Program-made: the position numbers and the translations under genes
Assembly (NCBI GenBank): GCA_022574265.1
Contig: JACZSI010000009.1
Span: forward strand, 1-20,692
Reading direction: 5' to 3'
Origin: Chloroflexota bacterium
GTDB taxonomy: Bacteria; Chloroflexota; Dehalococcoidia; Lucifugimonadales; Australimonadaceae
Length of the DNA stretch: 20,692 nt
Shown here: piece by piece, positions 15,148 through 20,692 of the stretch
Numbering within the stretch: the stretch's first letter is position 1
Layout of the letters: each line of letters opens with the position of its first letter
The notes under the pieces: model-generated
Databases searched by the model: none
What the model was told of the DNA's origin: nothing
What the model saw: only the letters and a program-made list of their open reading frames with translations

Positions 15148-15274
15148 CCAAGCCGCATCCGGCAGCTCGGGAGTGCGTCGCTCGCCACCGGAGCACGCGC
15201 TCCCGGGCTACCTTCGATCCTCCGCCCATCGAGTGGCGGCCACGGAGTTCCAAGACATGGCTGGAGGACGCCGG

Positions 15275-16009
15275 ATGGCGACAGGAGACCCCTTGCCGCC
15301 GGGCGAGTCGGGCAACCAGCGGGGCATCACCGGGCTCGAGACGGCGATCATCCTCATCGCGTTCGTCGTCGTCGCGTCCGTCTTTGCCTACACCGTCCTC
15401 ACCGCCGGCATCTACTCCTCCCAGAAGGCGGGCGAGTCCGTCAACGCCGCGGTGGACGAGGTGCGCTCGTCCGTCATCATCGGCGGCAACACCATCGCCT
15501 ACGAAGGCTTGGTCGACATCGACGGCTTCGCGTCGACCACGAGCGACCGGGTGCCCGCCGTCGTGCGCATCGCGCTCACCATCGGCGTGGCCCTCCAGGG
15601 CGTGGCGCTTGACGTGACGCCCGCGTATCAGATCAACGCGGCCAACAAGAGCCTCGAGCCCAGCGGCTCTCCGAACTCACTCGTCATCAACTTCCTCGAC
15701 CAGCAACAGCTGATCAGCAACGTGGCCTGGACGGTGACGTTCCGCGGCACGAACGACGGCGACTTCTCGCTCGAGCCGACGGAGACGGCAGTCCTCACGG
15801 TCTGGCTCCAAGACTACAGATACGATGAGGCGCATGGGCTCTACTACGCTCTGGGCACGGACACGACAGACCCGTTCATCGACACGAGCGCCGGCCTGCT
15901 CACGAACTACAACACCTTCACGCTGGAGATCAGCCCCGTCCAGGGCACACCGCTCGTCATCGAGAAGGTCATCCCGCAAAGCCTGAACCCGATCATGAAC
16001 CTGCGCTAG
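15275..16009 (+). CDS. Archaellin-like filament protein, copy 2
   Basis: A 244-residue paralogue of the preceding gene. By hand alignment the mature parts are 227 residues each, align without gaps and share about 180 identities (79%). The first 28 residues after the cleavage site (ITGLETAIILIAFVVVASVF onwards to TAG) are the same. The leader is unlike copy 1: MATGDPLPPGESGNQRG, acidic and proline-rich, with one arginine before the cleavage glycine. The ATG at 15275 is fixed by GGAGG seven bases upstream; an earlier ATG at 15257 has no such site. Tandem archaellins commonly encode major and minor filament subunits in archaea, which is a plausible reading here. It is followed by a candidate regulatory region for the next operon. 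Confidence 0.83.
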   Translation: MATGDPLPPGESGNQRGITGLETAIILIAFVVVASVFAYTVLTAGIYSSQKAGESVNAAVDEVRSSVIIGGNTIAYEGLVDIDGFASTTSDRVPAVVRIALTIGVALQGVALDVTPAYQINAANKSLEPSGSPNSLVINFLDQQQLISNVAWTVTFRGTNDGDFSLEPTETAVLTVWLQDYRYDEAHGLYYALGTDTTDPFIDTSAGLLTNYNTFTLEISPVQGTPLVIEKVIPQSLNPIMNLR

Positions 16010-16033
16010 GCGCCTTCCGCCGGCCACGCCCGC

Positions 16034-16060
16034 GTTACGATTTCGTTACGTTTTTCACTT
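16034..16060 (+). promoter_or_regulatory. Direct repeats at 11-base spacing, candidate operator
   Basis: GTTAC occurs at 16034-16038 and 16045-16049, with CACTT in the same 11-base phase at 16056-16060. Direct repeats at one helical turn are typical of OmpR/PhoB-family regulators, including GlnR, whose sites read roughly GTnAC-n6-GnAAC. It lies 17 bases before the candidate -35 of the cyclophilin-glnA transcript. Confidence 0.35.
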
Positions 16061-16076
16061 ACCCCCCTCCAGGGCG

Positions 16077-16105
16077 TTGTCGCCCCGTGCGCAATCCCGT
16101 ACCCT
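16077..16105 (+). promoter_or_regulatory. Candidate promoter of the cyclophilin-glnA operon
   Basis: TTGTCG (16077-16082) and TACCCT (16100-16105) are 17 bases apart, about 55 bases before the cyclophilin ATG. Confidence 0.45.
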
Positions 16106-16160
16106 CTGCCTGCGGCGCTGGCCGGCGCTGACTCGACCAGCACGCCGCGGGCTCTCTCGC

Positions 16161-16763
16161 ATGTGGATACGCTTCAACCCTCTTCTCGTGCTCGCGGGCC
16201 TCGCGCTGACGGCCGCCGCATGCGGCGGCGGCGAAGCCCCAACACCCACGCCCGCGACGACCACAGGAGCCGATAACTTGACGCAGTACAAAGCACCCCC
16301 GCCACTCACCATCAACCCCGACGCCTCCTACACGGCCACCTTCAAGACGGCCAAGGGCGACATCGTCGTCGAGCTGTTCGCCGCCCAAGTGCCGAACACC
16401 GTCAACAACTTCGTCTTCCTCGCTCGCGACGGGTTCTACGACAACATCACGTTCCACCGCGTCATCCCCGACTTCATGGCCCAGGGCGGCGACCCGCAGG
16501 GCACCGGGCGCGGCGGACCCGGCTACCAGTTCGCCGATGAGTTCGACCAGGGCCTCCGCCACGACAAGCCGGGCATCCTGTCCATGGCGAACTCCGGCCC
16601 GAACACCAACGGCAGCCAGTTCTTCATCACCCACGTGCCCACGCCGCACCTGGATGGCAAGCACTCCGTCTTCGGCCAGGTGACCGAGGGCATGGACGTG
16701 GTGCTGAGCCTGGCCAACGGCGACGCGCTCAACGCGATCGAGATCACCGAGAAGGCCCCCTAG
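16161..16763 (+). CDS. Cyclophilin-type peptidyl-prolyl isomerase lipoprotein
   Basis: Catalyses proline cis-trans isomerisation in protein folding outside the cytoplasm. The 200-residue protein has a signal peptide (MWIRFNPLLVLAGLALTAAAC) with an alanine-rich lipobox-like end and cysteine at 21. A threonine/proline linker follows, then a compact cyclophilin domain: FKTAKGDIVVELFAAQVPNT, FHRVIPDFMAQGGDPQGTGRG with the catalytic arginine, the FADEF segment, LSMANSGPNTNGSQFFITHV and LDGKHSVFGQVTEGMDVV. The ATG at 16161 is chosen because the signal peptide begins there; an upstream frame extension would bury it. The ribosome binding site is weak. It is 29 bases upstream of glnA in the same direction, probably co-transcribed, although the functions are unrelated. 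Confidence 0.92.
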   Translation: MWIRFNPLLVLAGLALTAAACGGGEAPTPTPATTTGADNLTQYKAPPPLTINPDASYTATFKTAKGDIVVELFAAQVPNTVNNFVFLARDGFYDNITFHRVIPDFMAQGGDPQGTGRGGPGYQFADEFDQGLRHDKPGILSMANSGPNTNGSQFFITHVPTPHLDGKHSVFGQVTEGMDVVLSLANGDALNAIEITEKAP

Positions 16764-16792
16764 GGCCTCATCCCACCAAGAGGAGCCGAGAT

Positions 16793-18223
<1,431 letters not shown>

Positions 18224-18233
18224 CCAAGCGCCC

Positions 18234-18884
18234 ATGCTGGAGTCGTACCCCAGCGTCACCGTGCGGCAGCAGGTGGAGACTTTGCAGGTCTTCACCGGCA
18301 TCGAGACGAACAACCGGTACCGGATCCTCGATCCCGACGGCACCGACATCCTGTTCGCCTACGAGGACTCCGGCTTCATGGCGCGCCAGTTCCTGGGGAA
18401 CCACCGTCCGCTCTCGATCAAGGTGGTGGACCCGCGGGGCGCGGTGCAGCTGACGGCGAGCCGCAGATTCTTCTGGTTCCTCTCCCACCTCGAGCTCGCA
18501 GGTCCGGAGGGCGCGCCCGCGGGCCGGGTGGACCGTCGCTTCAAACTCGTCGGCCGCCGCTTCGACCTCTCGGACGGGCAGGGGGACTCCCTGGAGATCC
18601 ACGGCCCCATGCTCCGGCCCAACACCTTCTGGTTGAAACGCCGGGGAGCGGACGTCGGCAAGATCACCAAACAGTGGAGCGGCCTGGGGCGTGAGATGTT
18701 CACGCGCGCGGACACCTTCCACGTGGAGTTCGAAGCACCGCCCAGCGCAGGCTTCTCGGCACAGCCGCCGCTGTCCGAGTCCATGCGCTGGGCCGTGCTC
18801 GCGGCCGCCATCGCCATCGACCTGGACTTCTTCGAAGACCGCAAGCGCCGCGGGGGCATGGGCTTCAGCTTCGGCGGGCGCTAA
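18234..18884 (+). CDS. LURP-one / phospholipid scramblase-related protein
   Basis: A tubby-like beta-barrel fold protein of 216 residues; bacterial members have no settled function. The family pattern is clear: ETNNRYRILDPDGTDILFAY, RQFLGNHRPLSIKVVDPRG, GRVDRRFKLVGRRFDLSDGQ, GPMLRPNTFWLKRRGADVGK, ITKQWSGLGREMFTRADTFH, and a hydrophobic C-terminal stretch (AVLAAAIAIDLDFFED) followed by a basic, glycine-rich tail. In scramblases the C-terminal hydrophobic segment sits in the membrane; here it corresponds to the usual AxxIAIDxxFFE segment of the bacterial homologues. The ATG is ten bases after the glnA stop, so translation is probably coupled, and the Shine-Dalgarno is poor. Any link to nitrogen metabolism is only by position. 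Confidence 0.82.
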   Translation: MLESYPSVTVRQQVETLQVFTGIETNNRYRILDPDGTDILFAYEDSGFMARQFLGNHRPLSIKVVDPRGAVQLTASRRFFWFLSHLELAGPEGAPAGRVDRRFKLVGRRFDLSDGQGDSLEIHGPMLRPNTFWLKRRGADVGKITKQWSGLGREMFTRADTFHVEFEAPPSAGFSAQPPLSESMRWAVLAAAIAIDLDFFEDRKRRGGMGFSFGGR

Positions 18885-18892
18885 GCCCCGGC

Positions 18893-19010
18893 CTACGTTG
18901 CTGCCTCGAACGTCCGCCTGAAAAGCAGCAGGTTCGCCTCGATGGCCGCGGTGGTGCACCACGCCCCGTCCTCGCGCGCGGCTCATGCAGCGCCTCCTCC
19001 AAACGCCTCC
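18893..19010 (-). pseudogene. Decayed inverted fragment of a comE-like gene
   Basis: Read on the minus strand, this segment matches the 3' end of the intact ComE-like gene at about 20185-20336. Shared pieces are GAGGAGGCGCTG, GCCGCGCGCGAGGACGG with GTGGTGCA, and a final block encoding IEANLLxFRRTFEA before a stop. Relative to the intact copy it has a one-base insertion offset by a one-base loss, an in-frame TGA, about 39 bases deleted after TGGTGC, and two extra codons before the stop. No start, no 5' part and no alpha subunit were found. It is either the stump of a lost second comDE locus or an inverted partial duplication. Confidence 0.75.
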
Positions 19011-19061
19011 AGGGCGGGGGCGAGCCTCAAGCCCACTGTTCGTGTATCCGGCAGAGGGTGT

Positions 19062-19169
19062 GCAGAGGGGCTCGGCCCCTCTGCCGGGGGCACGGGGGTG
19101 TCCCCCGTAGCTGTCTTTATCACCCCCTTCCTGGCAGAGCCTGCCCTGAGCTTGTCGAAGGGAAGGGGG
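19062..19169. repeat. Cluster of nested inverted repeats in a gene-free scar
   Basis: The 395-base gap at 18885-19279 holds, after the comE fragment, several palindromes. GCAGAGGGG/CCCCTCTGC forms a nine-base stem at 19062-19084, followed by a G-rich imperfect hairpin to about 19106. CCCCCTTCC (19123-19131) pairs with GGAAGGGGG (19161-19169), enclosing GGCAG-AGC-CTGCC and the motif CCTGAGCTTGTCGAAGGG. That last motif is, from memory, a frequent intergenic repeat in many bacterial genomes. No transposase is present; a MITE-like or REP-like origin is possible. Confidence 0.6.
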
Positions 19170-19264
19170 ACGGGGGGATGGTCGAAGCGGCTGTTGGGCA
19201 CCGACGCTATGGCGGGGGCGCCGACGGCCTACCCCGCATGGGTCGAGCGCTGCGCCCTTGCCTG

Positions 19265-19270
19265 TATAAT
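19265..19270 (+). promoter_or_regulatory. Consensus -10 box just upstream of the comD-like gene
   Basis: A perfect TATAAT ends nine bases before the ATG, with no clear -35. Transcription would begin within about three bases of the start codon, giving a leaderless or nearly leaderless mRNA; consistent with this, no Shine-Dalgarno is present. Confidence 0.55.
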
Positions 19271-19279
19271 GCCGCGGCC

Positions 19280-19789
19280 ATGCACTGGACGGACGCCATC
19301 GTGGACGGGTTGCGGGCGCACGAGGTCTGGACCGTGCCCTACGTGCCCGACGCCGCCGGATGGCAGGTCGTCAGCAAGCTCGAGGCCGACCCTGCGTTCA
19401 CGACCGTCCCCTCCACGCGCGAGGAGGAGGCCGTCGGCATCGCCTCCGGCGTCTACGCTGCCGGAGGGCGCGCGGCCGTGTTCATGCAGAGCAGCGGCTT
19501 CGGCAACACGATCAACGCACTGGCCCAGCTCTGCATCGTCAACCGCATCTCCGTCCCGCTGTTCATCGGCATGCGCGGGGGCCTCGGCGAGTTCAACGCC
19601 GCCCAGATACCCCCCGCCCAGGCCGTCGTGCCCATCCTCGATACGCTCGGCATCCCGCACTACGCGCCGCAGCGGGAGGAGGACGTCGCCGCGCTCGTCG
19701 ACGGCGCTCTCCAGCTTTGCTACGCGGGCCGCGCGCCCGTCGCCGTGCTGCTGTACTCGTCGCTCGTGGGGGCGAAGCGTGCGACGTGA
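19280..19789 (+). CDS. ComD-like TPP decarboxylase, alpha (PYR) subunit
   Basis: N-terminal half of a split thiamine-pyrophosphate decarboxylase of the sulfopyruvate/phosphonopyruvate decarboxylase family, 169 residues. The segment STREEEAVGIASGVYAAGGR carries the glutamate (48-50 cluster) that activates TPP, followed by AVFMQSSGFGNTINALAQL and FIGMRGGLGEFNAAQIPPAQ. Sulfopyruvate decarboxylase (ComDE) makes sulfoacetaldehyde for coenzyme M in methanogens; bacterial relatives act on phosphonopyruvate, sulfopyruvate or unknown 2-oxoacids, and no neighbour here fixes the substrate. The ATG at 19280 directly follows a TATAAT box, suggesting a leaderless message. The stop overlaps the start of the beta-subunit gene by 11 bases. 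Confidence 0.85.
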   Translation: MHWTDAIVDGLRAHEVWTVPYVPDAAGWQVVSKLEADPAFTTVPSTREEEAVGIASGVYAAGGRAAVFMQSSGFGNTINALAQLCIVNRISVPLFIGMRGGLGEFNAAQIPPAQAVVPILDTLGIPHYAPQREEDVAALVDGALQLCYAGRAPVAVLLYSSLVGAKRAT

Positions 19790-20336
19790 CGAGGGCGTCC
19801 GGGCGCTTCTCGACCGCGTCACGGACGAGCCCATCATCGCGAACCTCGGACCCGCCACGGCCGACCTCTTCGCGGCCGGGGACAGGGATGCCAACTTCTA
19901 CTCCTTCGGCGGCATGGGGCTCGTCTCGTCGATCGGGCTTGGCGTCGCCATGACGGCGCCCGAGCGCAAGGTGTACGTGACCGACGGCGACGGCTCGCTG
20001 CTGATGAACCTCGGCTCGCTGGCGACGATCGCGCGGATGCGGCCGGCGAACCTCGTGCTCATCGTCTGGGACAACCATCAGTGGGCGGAGACCGGCGGGC
20101 AGCCGACGCACACGTCGACCGGCACCGACCTCGCCGGCATCGCGGAGGCCGCCGGCATCCCGCGCGTCGCCGCCGTCTCGACCATCGAGGCGTTCGAGGA
20201 GGCGCTGGACCAGGCCGCGCGCGAGGACGGCCCGTGGTGCATCGTCGCGGACGTCGAGGAGGAGGGCCGCGCGGCGCGCCCCATCCTGGACATCGAGGCC
20301 AACCTGCTGCGTTTCAGGCGGACGTTCGAGGCCTAG
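19779..20336 (+). CDS. ComE-like TPP decarboxylase, beta (PP) subunit
   Basis: C-terminal, TPP-binding half of the split decarboxylase, 185 residues. It shows ANLGPATADLFAAGDRDANF, YSFGGMGLVSSIGLGVAMTA, and the cofactor motif DGDGSLLMNLGSLATIARM (GDG near residues 70-72) ending in VWDNHQWAETGGQ, the second metal/diphosphate ligand region. The start is a GTG at 19779 inside the alpha-subunit gene, with GGGGG six bases upstream, so the two chains are made from one message and should assemble together. A decayed inverted relative of the 3' end lies at 18893-19010. The gene converges on a transporter gene 22 bases beyond. Substrate is unknown. Confidence 0.87.
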   Translation: MRRDEGVRALLDRVTDEPIIANLGPATADLFAAGDRDANFYSFGGMGLVSSIGLGVAMTAPERKVYVTDGDGSLLMNLGSLATIARMRPANLVLIVWDNHQWAETGGQPTHTSTGTDLAGIAEAAGIPRVAAVSTIEAFEEALDQAAREDGPWCIVADVEEEGRAARPILDIEANLLRFRRTFEA

Positions 20337-20358
20337 CGCCGGCCGGCATGGCTCGCCC

Positions 20359-20692
20359 TCACGCCCGCGGTTGGGCCCCCGCGAGAGGCCGCTTCGGCGG
20401 GGTCGCGAACACCATCAGCACGAACATCGCCACCGCGACCCCCGCGAAGATGACGAACGCCACCGTATAGGTCCCGGTCGTATCCCGCAGGAACCCGGCG
20501 AGCACCGGACCGATCGGGCTGATCGCCCGCAGCGGCGCCGTGAAGCCCTTGATGGCGCCGAGCGACTCGCGCCCGAAGTAGTTGGCCAGCAGCATGACCT
20601 CCACGAGGTTGCGCATCCCGGCGCCGATCCCGAAGACCACCGCGAAGGCCACCGCCATCGGGTAGGTATCCGCGACCAGCAGGATGAGCATG
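20359..20692 (-). CDS. MFS transporter, C-terminal end only (window edge)
   Basis: The last 110 or so residues of a membrane transporter whose upstream part lies past the right edge; the methionine near 20691 is probably internal. Hydrophobic segments are MLILLVADTY to VVFGIGAG, the amphipathic loop MRNLVEVMLLANYFGRESLG, AISPIGPVLAGFL, then TYTVAFVIFAGVAVAMFVLM, and a short basic tail. The small-residue-rich ANYFGR..LG..KG turn is typical of major facilitator proteins of the monocarboxylate/oxalate-formate type, where it follows the substrate-lining helices. Substrate cannot be named. It converges on the comE-like gene with 22 bases between. Confidence 0.8.
   Translation of the reverse strand, partial: MLILLVADTYPMAVAFAVVFGIGAGMRNLVEVMLLANYFGRESLGAIKGFTAPLRAISPIGPVLAGFLRDTTGTYTVAFVIFAGVAVAMFVLMVFATPPKRPLAGAQPRA

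Noticed and set aside
18942..20336. One long plus-strand frame through the repeat scar into the comE-like gene, as if a 464-residue protein
   Set aside because: Only the last 185 codons show protein homology. The upstream part runs through an inverted gene fragment, palindromes and the comD-like gene in the wrong frame.

Overview
This is a GC-rich, bacterial-type stretch in which 23 protein genes fill nearly all the space. The best guess for the source is a Chloroflexota lineage (Dehalococcoidia/SAR202-like). The grounds are a YvcK protein with an N-terminal membrane region, an F420-type luciferase-like oxidoreductase, an SdhA/SdhB/HdrB-like redox operon, a split ComDE-like decarboxylase and, above all, two archaellin-like proteins beside ordinary bacterial housekeeping genes. 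This placement is inference from gene content; there is no rRNA or other phylogenetic marker in the window.

Layout. (1) 1-3167, minus strand: a pentose-phosphate operon, rpiB-tal-gnd-pgl, cut by the left edge inside pgl. (2) 3420-5678: a lipoprotein of five Ig-like repeats converges, with overlapping ends, on a membrane-anchored beta-sandwich protein. (3) 5812-7101: yvcK. (4) 7262-8891: two small unrecognised proteins and an amidohydrolase, with a divergent promoter pair between 7961 and 8050. (5) 14056-8911, minus strand: a five-gene operon of P-loop kinase, SdhA-like flavoprotein, SdhB-like iron-sulfur protein, HdrB/SdhE-like CCG protein and LLM oxidoreductase. (6) 14377-16009: tandem archaellin-like genes. 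(7) 16161-18884: cyclophilin lipoprotein, glutamine synthetase and a LURP-one/scramblase-related protein. (8) 18885-19279: a scar holding an inverted, decayed fragment of a comE-like gene and nested inverted repeats. (9) 19280-20336: ComD/ComE-like TPP decarboxylase subunits, converging on the end of an MFS transporter that runs off the right edge.

The most notable content is the tandem archaellin pair. Their mature parts are about 79% identical without gaps by hand count, yet their leader peptides are unrelated and no archaellum motor genes lie nearby. Second is the SdhA-like flavoprotein: it keeps the FAD fold and several catalytic positions, but appears to have lost the covalent-FAD histidine and both arginines that succinate/fumarate chemistry needs. 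It may therefore be a different oxidoreductase feeding SdhB- and HdrB-like partners. All alignments were done by eye from memory of the families, and no search was run.
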